From: an uncultured Nodularia sp.
GTDB taxonomy: Bacteria > Cyanobacteriota > Cyanobacteriia > Cyanobacteriales > Nostocaceae
Assembly (NCBI GenBank): GCA_903911355.1
Contig: CAIWDD010000088.1
Location: forward strand, 1-64,000
Reading direction: 5' to 3'
DNA: 64,000 nt
The position numbers and the translations under genes were made by a program. Numbering within the stretch: the first letter of the stretch is position 1; the number at the start of each line of letters is the position of its first letter. The notes under the pieces were generated by a model. It worked only from the letters and a program-made list of their open reading frames with translations, made no database searches and was not told the DNA's origin. Below are positions 40,209 to 48,418 of this stretch, in pieces.

Positions 40209-40403
40209 TTAAGCAGCTGGATAGCCAGCAGCAGCTAAAGCATTCTTAATTGATGCTTCCGATGCTTGAGTTTCTACGCTCACAAATTTGGTTTGGGGGT
40301 CAGCCTCAATCGTAGCATTGGCATCAACTGCTTTTACTGCATTAGTAATATTGTTGGCACAAGCAGAACAAGCCATATTGGGAACTGTGAGTTTGAGTGT
40401 CAT
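40209..40403 (-). CDS. copper chaperone, Atx1/CopZ type
   Basis: 64 residues from MTLKLTVPNMACSACANNI; an upstream start adds 27 residues of leader-like sequence. It is a single HMA ferredoxin-like fold with the MxCxxC copper site (MACSAC, about 10-15) and the hydrophobic core of the beta-alpha-beta-beta-alpha-beta pattern. It hands Cu+ to the N-terminal domain of the neighbouring ATPase. It lacks the loop-5 features I could use to tell subtypes apart. Confidence 0.88.
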   Translation of the reverse strand: MTLKLTVPNMACSACANNITNAVKAVDANATIEADPQTKFVSVETQASEASIKNALAAAGYPAA

Positions 40404-40579
40404 AGATTTACAGTATGGAATCAAAGAACTATCAAGATTTAGCTTGTATCTGCTGAATATCAGTCGTAAAGCTAATTCAGCCATTGCTAATTTCTGGGGA
40501 ATCCTCTTTTCATGGCTTTAGAGATGCTTTTGACTGTCATGAGCTACTAAGTTTGGCTTTTATCTTATATCCATCCTAA

Positions 40580-40601
40580 ACTCTCCAGCCAGCTAGAGAG
40601 T
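40580..40601. promoter_or_regulatory. imperfect 22-bp palindrome upstream of the copper genes
   Basis: ACTCTCCAGCC mirrors AGCTAGAGAGT with nine of eleven positions matching, about 177 bases before the chaperone start. It could be an operator for a metal-responsive repressor; no regulator gene is present nearby. Confidence 0.35.
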
Positions 40602-40752
40602 CTATCATAGTTTACAACTCTTCAAATTCTTTTCCGTCCCCATGTCATGGTATCAATATAATAAAGTCATTTATTTAGTAGTTAATTATACTCAATATTC
40701 CGCTGCCAAAATCTCATCTTCTGGCTGATATAAGCTGATATAAATTGTTAGG

Positions 40753-40845
40753 AAAAAGGCTTGGACAAGCCAAGCCCTTATGTATACCAAGCATTTACTA
40801 CACCAATAATAATTTAATGGTTCTATACCTTTAGTTCATCCTCCT
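40753..40845 (-). ncRNA. array unit 1
   Basis: Minus-strand unit with box GGAGGATGAA and terminator stem GGCTTGG/CCAAGCC with five-base loop (40758-40776), then TTTTT. ATG-AAC-TAA after the GGAGG box could be a minimal reading frame. Confidence 0.6.
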
Positions 40846-40898
40846 AAAGGATGTGTTCAAATAGCCTCAAAGCTGATAAATAAGCAATTATTAATCAT

Positions 40899-40994
40899 AA
40901 AAAAAGGTTTGGCTGTGAACCAAACCTTGATTATTGCTGTGCTTAACAACGTACTAACTTACAATTTAAGACAACTTTTTTTATTCATCTTCCT
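40899..40994 (-). ncRNA. array unit 2
   Basis: Box GGAAGATGAA and terminator stem GGTTTGG/CCAAACC (40906-40926), then seven T. Relative to unit 1, both sides of the third base pair changed (C-G to T-A), keeping the stem. Confidence 0.6.
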
Positions 40995-41056
40995 GCGATC
41001 GGTAGAATATTAGCTTCAATCTATATTTGGCATTTCATTCATATATTAAAAGCACG

Positions 41057-41150
41057 AAAAAGGCCTGAACGAGAGTCAAGCCTTTATATATACCAGGTGT
41101 TTACCATATTTAGCCAATTTATATATAAACTGATTATAATTCATCTACCT
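41057..41150 (-). ncRNA. array unit 3
   Basis: Box GGTAGATGAA and stem GGCCTGA/TCAAGCC (one mismatch; 41062-41082), then TTTTT. The body keeps the ATATGGTAAACACCTGGTAT block seen in unit 5. Confidence 0.55.
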
Positions 41151-41293
41151 TAAAGCAGTATACAAATTATATTAAATATGGTAGATATCATATCTATAAA
41201 CATGGTATTATTATCCACAATACATAGGCATTGATCAAAAAATTACTCATACCCTGGTGAGATTTCATCTATCTTTAACCAACATCTCAAAAG

Positions 41294-41318
41294 AAAACCC
41301 TGGCTTTAACTCCAGGGT
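41294..41318 (-). ncRNA. array unit 4, degenerate
   Basis: A terminator-like hairpin ACCCTGG/CCAGGGT with TTTTCTTTT after it on the minus strand. The box is missing at the expected distance; an AGATAGATGA box lies at 41265-41274 on its other side without its own hairpin, so this part is rearranged. Confidence 0.4.
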
Positions 41319-41491
41319 AGTTATATGTTTTTCAGGCATTAACAAACTGAATAATAACAGCATAAAGAAATTATTTATAATACCTATCGACATATATATA
41401 TAAATGATATCTATGATATAATGCCAAACTACTTTTTTAATGCAATAAATGATAAACCCAGAGCTAAATTGAAAATATACAAAAATATACA

Positions 41492-41586
41492 AAAGAGGCT
41501 TGAGCATTAGCCAAGCCCATATTCAGCAAGAGTTTACCATATATTATCACTGTAAATGTAGTTGTGTGTAAATTTCATCTATCTAT
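41492..41586 (-). ncRNA. array unit 5
   Basis: Box GATAGATGAA and stem GGCTTG/CAAGCC (41498-41518), followed by TCTTTTGTAT, a weaker T-run. The body has ATATGGTAAACTCTTGCTGA. Confidence 0.55.
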
Positions 41587-41628
41587 AGGTTAGATATAAG
41601 CAATACCATAACTGAAATATATCAGGAT

Positions 41629-41724
41629 AAAAAAGGTTTAGCACTCGGCTAAACCTCCATAGAAAGCAGTTAATCGACACACCAATTTTAATTTAAACCT
41701 GCTAATTATTCAGGTCATCTTCCT
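41629..41724 (-). ncRNA. array unit 6
   Basis: Box GGAAGATGAC and stem GGTTTAGC/GCTAAACC (41635-41655), then TTTTTT. This is the first unit met on the minus strand; its upstream TTTGCACACATTCCCTAGGA resembles that of unit 1 (TTTGAACACATCCTTTAGGA). Confidence 0.6.
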
Positions 41725-41868
41725 AGGGAATGTGTGCAAATATTTTTTAATATGATATGGCATTACTGCCACAAACACGATGGAGAATTAAAGGTAAATT
41801 TTAGAGTGGGTCGGTTACCCCTAATTTCTATCCTTTTAAAGCCTCAAATCCTTATATTTACTGTATCA

Positions 41869-41966
41869 AGCCTTTTTTAGGGTAATGAAGTATACACTAA
41901 TTCCCTGTTCCCTGTTCCCTGAAACTAAAAAACTTTGTACCTCACGACCATGGGAAATGCTATATC
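41869..41966 (-). repeat. dispersed repeat family A, copy 2 (reverse)
   Basis: The complement of copies at 4818-4943 and 52702-52806: AAGCCTTTTTT, GTATACA, three TTCCCTG units, GTACCTCACG and GGGAAATGCTATA. Confidence 0.85.
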
Positions 41967-42007
41967 TTGGGAAAAGCCTCCCCGGTTTTAGAGACTGACT
42001 AGTGAGC

Positions 42008-42042
42008 AAAATAAATAAAATAAATAAAATAAATAAAATAAT
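42008..42042. repeat. AAATA-rich microsatellite
   Basis: Nine-base unit AAATAAAAT repeated almost four times, about 50 bases before tRNA-Val. Possibly part of its AT-rich promoter. Confidence 0.75.
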
Positions 42043-42091
42043 AGTTGCTTTCCTGTAAGATATGTGCTAATTTAAGTAATCGTGTGGTTAA

Positions 42092-42165
<74 letters not shown>

Positions 42166-42391
42166 TTTTATCCCGGAGGCGTTTAGCGCGATCAAAGACG
42201 TTACCTTTATCCAGGTGGTTGAGGATGGTTTTAAATTCCGTGTCGCTGAGTTTGATGTGGTTATGTTTTTCCAGTTGGGTTTTCAGGTTGGCTTTGAGGT
42301 CTTCAGCGTTGCGAATGGTGACAGGTTCATAGCCTAATGTGGTTAGGCGTTCAATTAGTTGTTGTTCTAGTTCAGGTTCAGATTGAGTCAT
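42166..42391 (-). pseudogene. hsdR: type I restriction HsdR, N-terminal fragment
   Basis: About 75 codons from MTQSEPELEQQLIERLTTLG to HLDKGNVFDRAKRLRDK match the N-terminus of HsdR (type I restriction motor-nuclease subunit, normally about 1000 residues). The sequence stops exactly at the tRNA 3' end, and the remaining open frame reads antisense tRNA. The nuclease and helicase domains and hsdM/hsdS are absent. The promoter side remains next to the DUF4276 gene, six bases away. Confidence 0.82.
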
Positions 42392-42397
42392 GTTACT

Positions 42398-42961
42398 CTA
42401 ATTGAGAATTTTCTTAATGCCATCGAGAAAAATTTGAAAACTACGAGACTTGTTTTCAGTCAAAGATAAATAAGGTGCGATCGCTTTCGAGTGAGTACCC
42501 GGATAATATTCTGTAACTAACTTTTTGAGTTCTTCTTTCGCGGAGTTGAGTTGATCGGGATCACGAAACTTGCGGTTATTTTGTTGTTGACTCAAACTTC
42601 CGGGTTTTAGTACATAAGCTTTTTCAACTGCCGCTAAATCACCCAAAAACCAAGATTCGAGTTCATGACATATTATTCGGATCAGTATATTTTGGTTTCC
42701 TGTATTTTGACAAATTTCTAAAAGTTCTGATTTAAGTTGTTTACAATCATGGGAATCTTGATCATGAACAATGATAAATTTTGTTTCAGGTTTAAATTGA
42801 AAAGCTTTGATCTTTTTAGGAATTGATTTACAAAGGTCTTGTTTACCTTGATGGGGCATACAAATATAACTAATATGCTCAGGAATTAATTTTGGCAGAA
42901 TAATTTCTAGTACAGTTGTCATAGAAGGTTCTTCCAGTAAAAAAATCAAGTCATGGCTCAT
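42398..42961 (-). CDS. DUF4276 protein, probable Toprim-like nuclease subunit
   Basis: 187 residues. An early acidic motif LLEEPS (about 8-13), a HDQDSHD segment (about 66-72) and CHELESWFLGD (about 98-108) are the conserved blocks of DUF4276, and their order recalls a Toprim fold (E...DxD). The start ATG overlaps the ATPase stop codon by one base (TAATG), so translation is coupled. ATPase plus Toprim-like pairs make up several antiviral systems (compare PARIS, Gabija, OLD). No self-toxicity or trigger can be judged here. Confidence 0.72.
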   Translation of the reverse strand: MSHDLIFLLEEPSMTTVLEIILPKLIPEHISYICMPHQGKQDLCKSIPKKIKAFQFKPETKFIIVHDQDSHDCKQLKSELLEICQNTGNQNILIRIICHELESWFLGDLAAVEKAYVLKPGSLSQQQNNRKFRDPDQLNSAKEELKKLVTEYYPGTHSKAIAPYLSLTENKSRSFQIFLDGIKKILN

Positions 42962-44145
42962 TAGGGTGCAACTCCTTCAAACCAGCCTTGATTCCAGAGA
43001 TATCCGGGTAAATCTCCTGCTTTTACTAAGTTTTTCAGGGTTTCATTATCGCTGGCTCGAAAAATTTTGGTAATTCCTTGTTCTTTTGTCAACCAAAAAA
43101 TACTTTCTAGGGGAACAGCATTAAGAAAGTCAGGAGAGTGGGTAGATACAAATACTTGTCCGCCTCTGTCGGCATACCTGGCAAATTCTTCTGCGAGTTC
43201 GTGAAGTAAACTAGGATAAAGTTGGTTTTCTGGTTCTTCGACGCATAGTAAAGGATGGGGTTTGGGATCGAAAAGTAGAATTAAATAAGCAAATATTTTC
43301 ATTGTGCCATCAGAAACATAGCGATCTATAAAGGGATCTTTAAAAGCTTGATCTTGAAATTTGAGAATTAATCTACCGTCTTCTGTTTCTTTAGCTTCTA
43401 CTTTAGAAATGCCAGGTACTCGTTCCTGCATTTTTGTGAGTATGGTTTGGAATATATCAGGATGGTTTTGATAAATATATTGGGCAACAAGTGCCACATT
43501 GTCACCTGTGGGGGAGAGATGTTCAGCATAAAAAGCATCTTTGCTACCTCTGGCATCGCTGATATGGAAGTCGGAAACGTGCCAATTTTCAATTAGTGAA
43601 CGGAAAGCACTAGCAGCTTTAAAACGTTGAAATTGCCCCAGTCCTTTAATTGCTAAAATATCATTGGATTCAAGTTGTTGTTCTTCCCGTTCTAGTTCCG
43701 CCTCAGTTTGTTCAAAATTTTCTTCGTTGGTGATGGCGTATCCTTTACCGTTTTGGAAGTTGAGGAAGTGATAGGGAGAACCATGTTCACCACGTTTGTA
43801 CTTGAGAATTTCTCTTTTAACTAAGGGTCGTTTTTCTTCTTGTCCAATATTTAAAATATAGGTAACTAGGCGCTCTGTCTCTAGAATTTTAATGCGGAAT
43901 TTTAGTTCTATTTCTATGTCTTCTTGTTCTTTGCCTCTAGTGACGACTTCATTAAATCCACCCCGGATCTGAAGGGCTTGACGAATATTATTTTTTAAGG
44001 CATCGCGGAGAAAACCAAAAATATCAAATAGGGTAGATTTACCAGTACCATTAGCTCCGATAATCACGCAAAATCCGGGAATTTTCTCAATTTCTATAGA
44101 TTCAAAGACTCGATAATTTTTAATCTTTATAGAAACAATTTTCAT
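42961..44145 (-). CDS. AAA family ATPase (SMC/ABC-type)
   Basis: 394 residues. Walker A GANGTGKST (about 30-38), a long helical insert (about 130-190), a Walker B LLCVEEPENQLYP (about 298-310) and the switch STHSPDFLNAV (about 332-342). The N-terminal MKIVSIKIKNYRVFESI is that of SMC-like ATPases. No nuclease domain of its own; the coupled DUF4276 gene supplies the putative effector. Family knowledge links such pairs to phage defence. Confidence 0.82.
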   Translation of the reverse strand: MKIVSIKIKNYRVFESIEIEKIPGFCVIIGANGTGKSTLFDIFGFLRDALKNNIRQALQIRGGFNEVVTRGKEQEDIEIELKFRIKILETERLVTYILNIGQEEKRPLVKREILKYKRGEHGSPYHFLNFQNGKGYAITNEENFEQTEAELEREEQQLESNDILAIKGLGQFQRFKAASAFRSLIENWHVSDFHISDARGSKDAFYAEHLSPTGDNVALVAQYIYQNHPDIFQTILTKMQERVPGISKVEAKETEDGRLILKFQDQAFKDPFIDRYVSDGTMKIFAYLILLFDPKPHPLLCVEEPENQLYPSLLHELAEEFARYADRGGQVFVSTHSPDFLNAVPLESIFWLTKEQGITKIFRASDNETLKNLVKAGDLPGYLWNQGWFEGVAP

Positions 44146-44413
44146 AATTAATATCTGCTTTATAAATTTTCTTGTTTGACTACAATAGTGCTAAGTAGGT
44201 GGGCGTTGAAATTTATGGTTGTGGGAAGGCAGGAGGCATGAGGGAAGAGGTTTTTCAGCATTTTACATTTTTGTACTTGCTTTGTTTTTTCGTGCCGACT
44301 TACTTAGCTGAAATCTGCTGTATACTTGCTCAAAGACATTGAATTTTTTGAATTGCTATTTCTAAGGTGAGCATATTGGTTAATGGATAGTGGGTAATTT
44401 GGTAATACTTCTA

Positions 44414-44998
44414 TTATTCCCCATTCTCTGGTTCAAGATTTAAACCGCGATAGATTTGTTCAAGGGGAAAGTTAAGATTAATGCTTTTAAGTTGGATGGT
44501 GTCACCTGCTTTGTAGTTGATAATTAACCAGTCTCCAGCCTCGTTTTTATGATAAAGGTCAATTTCCATGCTGGTGGAACTGACTAGGAGATAATCTATT
44601 AAGGCTGGATTATTTTTATACATTCTAAATTTACCACCTCTGTCATAAGCTTCGGTAGTTTTTAATAAAACTTCAACAATTAAGCAGGGGTAGGTAATAT
44701 ATTGGGTATTGGTTTTGTCGCCCTCGTCGCAGGTGACGCTAACATCTGGGTAGGTGTAGTTATTAGTACCTAAAATATTAACTTTGAGGTCTGAGTTACC
44801 TGTTATGCAACTACTAGGGTCTAAATGGGTATCAAACATAGTCGTAAATCTAATAGCAATGAGGCTATGATTGACGCTACCGCCACTCATTGCGTAAACT
44901 TGGCCGTTGATATATTCGTGTTTTTCTAGTTGCTGTTCTTCCCATGCAAAGTATTCTTCGGGGGTGAGGTGGGGGGTGTTTTCTTTAGCTGCAATCAT
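44414..44998 (-). CDS. Uma2 family endonuclease-like protein
   Basis: 194 residues of the DUF820/Uma2 PD-(D/E)xK family, which is greatly expanded in cyanobacteria. Asp in YPDVSVTCDE (about 109-118), Glu in LIVEVLLKTTEAYDRGGKF (about 127-145) and the following lysine make the expected site. The usual start LTPEEYFAWEEQQLEKHEYI is present. The cellular role is unsettled; these genes sit in many genomic places. Confidence 0.85.
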   Translation of the reverse strand: MIAAKENTPHLTPEEYFAWEEQQLEKHEYINGQVYAMSGGSVNHSLIAIRFTTMFDTHLDPSSCITGNSDLKVNILGTNNYTYPDVSVTCDEGDKTNTQYITYPCLIVEVLLKTTEAYDRGGKFRMYKNNPALIDYLLVSSTSMEIDLYHKNEAGDWLIINYKAGDTIQLKSINLNFPLEQIYRGLNLEPENGE

Positions 44999-45078
44999 TT
45001 TCCTTGGGTAATTGGTAATACTCTTATTTTATTTGTTCTATCTATGCCCTTATAATAAATAATATCAATTTAATTTTT

Positions 45079-45175
45079 GTAGGTTGGGTTGTTTGCGTTA
45101 GCGTTGCGAAGCAATGGAACGAAACCCAACATTTACCAGCATTTGTTGGGTTTCACTTCGTTCAACCCAACCTAC
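45079..45175. repeat. GTAGGTTGGGTT inverted repeat
   Basis: GTAGGTTGGGTT and its complement lie 97 bases apart, with a second nested pair GAAACCCAACA/TGTTGGGTTTC inside. A common cyanobacterial hairpin repeat. The rest of the nearly 500-base gap before tex holds the WD40 remnant below. Confidence 0.85.
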
Positions 45176-45248
45176 TCAATAGTATGTATCATCTGTGTAA
45201 ACATGGGTAACCGCACTCAAAACAGCAAAGATGTATAATTATTTATAT

Positions 45249-45389
45249 ATGGATGTGCAGACAGGTAGAGAGCTACACACCCTCACCGGTCATTCTAAAT
45301 GGGTTAATTCTGTAGGATTCAGCCCGGATGGTCAAACTCTAGCTAGTGGGAGTTATGACAAGACTATCAAAATTTGGCGGTTAAGGTAA
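45249..45389 (+). pseudogene. WD40-repeat protein remnant
   Basis: 46 codons encode a single WD40 blade: [20 protein letters not shown] followed by [18 protein letters not shown] and a stop. Cyanobacterial WD40 proteins have seven or more. It is the C-terminal tail of a lost gene, or a shuffled fragment; ATG 45249 has no clear ribosome site. Confidence 0.75.
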
Positions 45390-45490
45390 TATTGACATCT
45401 CCAAAAAATAAATATGCGTTGTCAAACATTATTTTGCGCAGATATCTATTACATTTTAGGAGGAGCAACATTTCTTAAGTTAAACACCTT

Positions 45491-47668
45491 ATGCTGAATA
45501 TTCCTCAACTACTGGCGACTGAATTAAACCTCAAACCTGAACAAATCGAAAACGCCTTGGAACTGTTAGCCGAAGGTGCGACGGTTCCTTTTATCGCACG
45601 TTACCGCAAAGAGCGCACTGGGGAAATGAATGAGGTGCAACTGCGGGACTTGTTTGAGCGCTATGCTTATTTAACAGAGTTAGCAGAACGCAAGGGGGTA
45701 ATTCTCCATGCGATCGCCGAACAAGATAAACTCACAGAAGAACTCAAAGCCAAAATTACATCCTGCTTACAAAAAACCGAATTAGAGGATTTATATCTAC
45801 CCTATCGACCAAAAAGGCGCACCCGTGCTACCATTGCTAGGGAAAAGGGTTTGGAACCTTTAGCCCAGTTGATTAAATCTCTCAATGTCCCTCAAAGTCC
45901 CACTGCATCAATAGAAACAGCAGCAATGCAGTATGTTTCTCAGACTCAGGAGGTGAAAACACCACAGGAAGCACTCAAGGGCGCGGCTGACATTCTAGCG
46001 GAAGAGGTGGCAGAAAAAGCGGAATTAAGGGCATATCTGCGTGATGATTTTCTGGAAAAAGGGGTATTTATATCTCAGATCAAGAAAGATTATCCCGAAG
46101 GTACAACCAAGTTTGAGATGTACCGCAACTATCAGATGGGTGTAAAAAATATTGCCCCCCATAACCTCCTGGCTTTGTGTCGCGGTGAGGCGGAGGGAAT
46201 CTTAAATTATGAAATTGCTTTTGATGAAGATATTGTACTCAAGTATCTAGAAGCAAGGGAAATTAAAACCAAAAATCCCATAATTCGGGAATTTTATCAA
46301 GCCATGGTCAAAGACGCATTTAATCGCCTGATGAAAAGCTCCATTATGGGTGAGGTGATTTCCCAGAAAAAAACCTACGCAGATATAGAATCAATTAAAA
46401 CCTTTGAAGCCAACCTGCGAGAGTTACTGTTATCTGCACCTGCGGGAATGAAACCCACACTGGCGATTGACCCAGGTTTTAGAACCGGGTGTAAAGTTGT
46501 GGTACTTGACGAAACGGGAAAATTTTTAGCATACCAGGCGGTGTTTCCTCACCAAGGGTCAGCACAACGGGATAAAGCTGTACAAACTCTCAAAAATTTA
46601 ATTACACAATATCAAATCAGGTTAATTGCGATCGGTAACGGTACAGCTTCCCGGGAAACAGATGAGTTTGTGAACCAGGTTTTACAAGGTATAGATCCCA
46701 AACCCATTAAAGTTATGGTCAATGAATCGGGAGCATCAATATATTCTGCCAGTAAAGTGGCATTAGAAGAGTTTCCCGATTTAGATATTACCGTGCGCGG
46801 TGCTATTAGTATTGGTCGCCGGTTACAAGACCCCCTGGCGGAACTAGTAAAAATTGACCCTAAATCTATCGGTGTGGGACAATATCAACATGATGTTGAT
46901 CAAAAGTTGCTGAAAAAGAAACTTGATGAAACTGTGGAAAGTTGCGTTAATTATGTGGGGGTGGACTTAAACACCGCCTCTAAGGAACTGTTAACTTTTG
47001 TTTCGGGAATTACAGCCACAGTAGCCAATAACATTGTTACCTATCGCAACGAGCATGGAGCCTTTAAGAACCGCAGACAATTATTAAAGGTGGCGAAGTT
47101 GGGACCCAAGGCTTTTGAACAAGCTGCGGGTTTTCTGCGCATTCGTGGCGGTGATAACCCTTTAGATAATACCGCAGTCCATCCCGAAAGTTACCCTGTG
47201 GTGCAGGCGATCGCCGCTGATTTGGATATATCCTTAAATCAGATTACAGAAATTGCAGCCAAGCTGAAAAAAACCAACCTCAAGAAATACGTCACCGACG
47301 GCATTGGGGAACCTACACTCAGGGATATAATCAGGGAACTAGAGAAACCAGGTAGAGACCCCCGCGCCGAATTTAAATACGCCACCTTTAGAGAAGGAAT
47401 TACAGAAATTAGTCATTTACAGGTAGGGATGGAATTAGAAGGAATAGTTACCAATGTGGCTAACTTTGGCGCTTTTGTGGATATTGGCGTACATCAAGAT
47501 GGTTTAGTGCATATTTCCCAACTAGCTGATAAATTTGTTGATGATATCCAGAAAGTGGTTAAGGTGGGACAAGTTGTGAAGGTGCGGGTATTGGAAGTTA
47601 ACGAAAAGTTGCACCGTATTAGTTTATCGATGAAAGCTGTTAGAGGATCTCTCAAAAATGATCATTAG
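45491..47668 (+). CDS. tex: Tex-family RNA-binding transcription accessory protein
   Basis: 725 residues in the usual order: N-terminal Tex domain (ATVPFIARYRKERTGEMNE, about 30-48), YqgF-like RNase-H fold (LAIDPGFRTGCKVVVLD, about 326-342), helix-hairpin-helix region (ASKELLTFVSGITATVANNI) and S1 RNA-binding domain (about 640-715; LEGIVTNVANFGAFVDIGVH). Tex acts on transcription and RNA, details unclear. The last about nine residues (RGSLKNDH) fall inside a MITE-like insertion that also supplies the stop codon. Confidence 0.95.
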   Translation: MLNIPQLLATELNLKPEQIENALELLAEGATVPFIARYRKERTGEMNEVQLRDLFERYAYLTELAERKGVILHAIAEQDKLTEELKAKITSCLQKTELEDLYLPYRPKRRTRATIAREKGLEPLAQLIKSLNVPQSPTASIETAAMQYVSQTQEVKTPQEALKGAADILAEEVAEKAELRAYLRDDFLEKGVFISQIKKDYPEGTTKFEMYRNYQMGVKNIAPHNLLALCRGEAEGILNYEIAFDEDIVLKYLEAREIKTKNPIIREFYQAMVKDAFNRLMKSSIMGEVISQKKTYADIESIKTFEANLRELLLSAPAGMKPTLAIDPGFRTGCKVVVLDETGKFLAYQAVFPHQGSAQRDKAVQTLKNLITQYQIRLIAIGNGTASRETDEFVNQVLQGIDPKPIKVMVNESGASIYSASKVALEEFPDLDITVRGAISIGRRLQDPLAELVKIDPKSIGVGQYQHDVDQKLLKKKLDETVESCVNYVGVDLNTASKELLTFVSGITATVANNIVTYRNEHGAFKNRRQLLKVAKLGPKAFEQAAGFLRIRGGDNPLDNTAVHPESYPVVQAIAADLDISLNQITEIAAKLKKTNLKKYVTDGIGEPTLRDIIRELEKPGRDPRAEFKYATFREGITEISHLQVGMELEGIVTNVANFGAFVDIGVHQDGLVHISQLADKFVDDIQKVVKVGQVVKVRVLEVNEKLHRISLSMKAVRGSLKNDH

Positions 47669-47841
47669 TGTATTAACCATTGTTTGACCCCTCCCTAACC
47701 CTCCCCTGACAAGGGGAGGGGACTGGATTTTATTGTTTTTTGTGTGTTCCCCATTCCTTCCCATTCCTTCCCATTCCCTGTTCCCTGTTCCCTGTTCCCT
47801 AAGATAAAAATTACCTGTTGAAAACTTATAAAACAACCCTA
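47641..47841. mobile_element. MITE-like element (repeat family B), copy 2
   Basis: It shares with 2849-3030 the segments ATTAGTGTAT, CCCTAACCCTCCCCTG (hairpin), GGGACTGGATTT, TTGTGTGTTCCCC and repeated TTCCCTG. The ends (TAGAGGATCT and AACAACCCTA) are a diverged form of the copy-1 terminal repeats. It overlaps the 3' end of tex. End positions are approximate. Confidence 0.7.
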
Positions 47842-47967
47842 CAAAGACACTCTCACCCTAATGGTATAAACATAATCCCTCTTATTCAAGATGGAAAATA
47901 TAAGTATTGATCCGAAAATAATACCAGGAATCGTCAAGAATCCATCTGTTGTTTTTAGGTAAAAACA

Positions 47968-48366
47968 ATGTGGGGAACACTTTTAACGGTCATAGCCACA
48001 GCCTTGAGCTTGTTAATTGTCGATTTAGTTGTACCCGGTGTAAATCTTGCTAATTTTCCAGCAGCTATGATTGCTGGTTTAGTCATTGGTTTGATCAACA
48101 GTTCCATTAAACCAGTCCTTTCTGCTTTATCTTTACCCCTTAACTTCCTCACCTTCGGAGCATTTTCCCTAGTAGTTAACGGTTTTTGTTTCTTGTTAGC
48201 TGCGGTGGTGGTTCCGGGGTTCGCAGTCCGGGGAATAGTCGCCTTTCTTCTGGGTCCGGTAATTTTATCTTTTGCTAATACCTTCATTAACAAGTATCTG
48301 GCTGAAAGATATCCTGTTTTAAGCAGTAGTGATGTGAATAGCCAAGGCGAATTACCCTCTAGATAA
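47968..48366 (+). CDS. phage holin family (DUF360-type) membrane protein
   Basis: 132 residues with four membrane helices and the family pattern VPGVNLANFPAAMIAGLVIG and GLINSSIKPVLSALSLPLNFLTFG. These are widespread small bacterial membrane proteins related by sequence to phage holin 4; a lytic function is not implied. It is followed 52 bases later by the YqaE-type gene, probably one transcript. Confidence 0.8.
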   Translation: MWGTLLTVIATALSLLIVDLVVPGVNLANFPAAMIAGLVIGLINSSIKPVLSALSLPLNFLTFGAFSLVVNGFCFLLAAVVVPGFAVRGIVAFLLGPVILSFANTFINKYLAERYPVLSSSDVNSQGELPSR

Positions 48367-48418
48367 GCATCCTACACCAGCACAAAAACCCCATTAAATC
48401 AAATAAAATCGCCAAATC

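Larger units (their letters stand above)
40753..41724 (-). repeat. tandem array of terminator-bearing small RNA-like units
   Basis: On the minus strand, five good units and one degenerate one repeat at 137-235 bp spacing. Each has an AGGNNGATGA-like box (GGAGGATGAA, GGAAGATGAA, GGTAGATGAA, GATAGATGAA, GGAAGATGAC), a variable AT-rich body with a GGTAAAC.CCTGGTATA-like block, and a GC-rich hairpin followed by T-runs. The distance from hairpin start to box is 77-80 bases in all five. Hairpin stems differ, partly by paired changes. It fills the long stretch between the copper chaperone and tRNA-Val; no long convincing protein frame is present. Confidence 0.7.

Noticed and set aside
41265-41507. 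80-codon minus-strand frame in the RNA-like array
   Set aside because: It begins inside the terminator of unit 5, is made of AT-rich low-complexity sequence with many Phe, Ile and Tyr, lacks a ribosome site and has no counterpart in the other units.
40753-41724. Naming the array as NsiR1
   Set aside because: NsiR1 arrays precede hetF and have a distinct promoter motif; neither is present, and I cannot check the sequence from memory.
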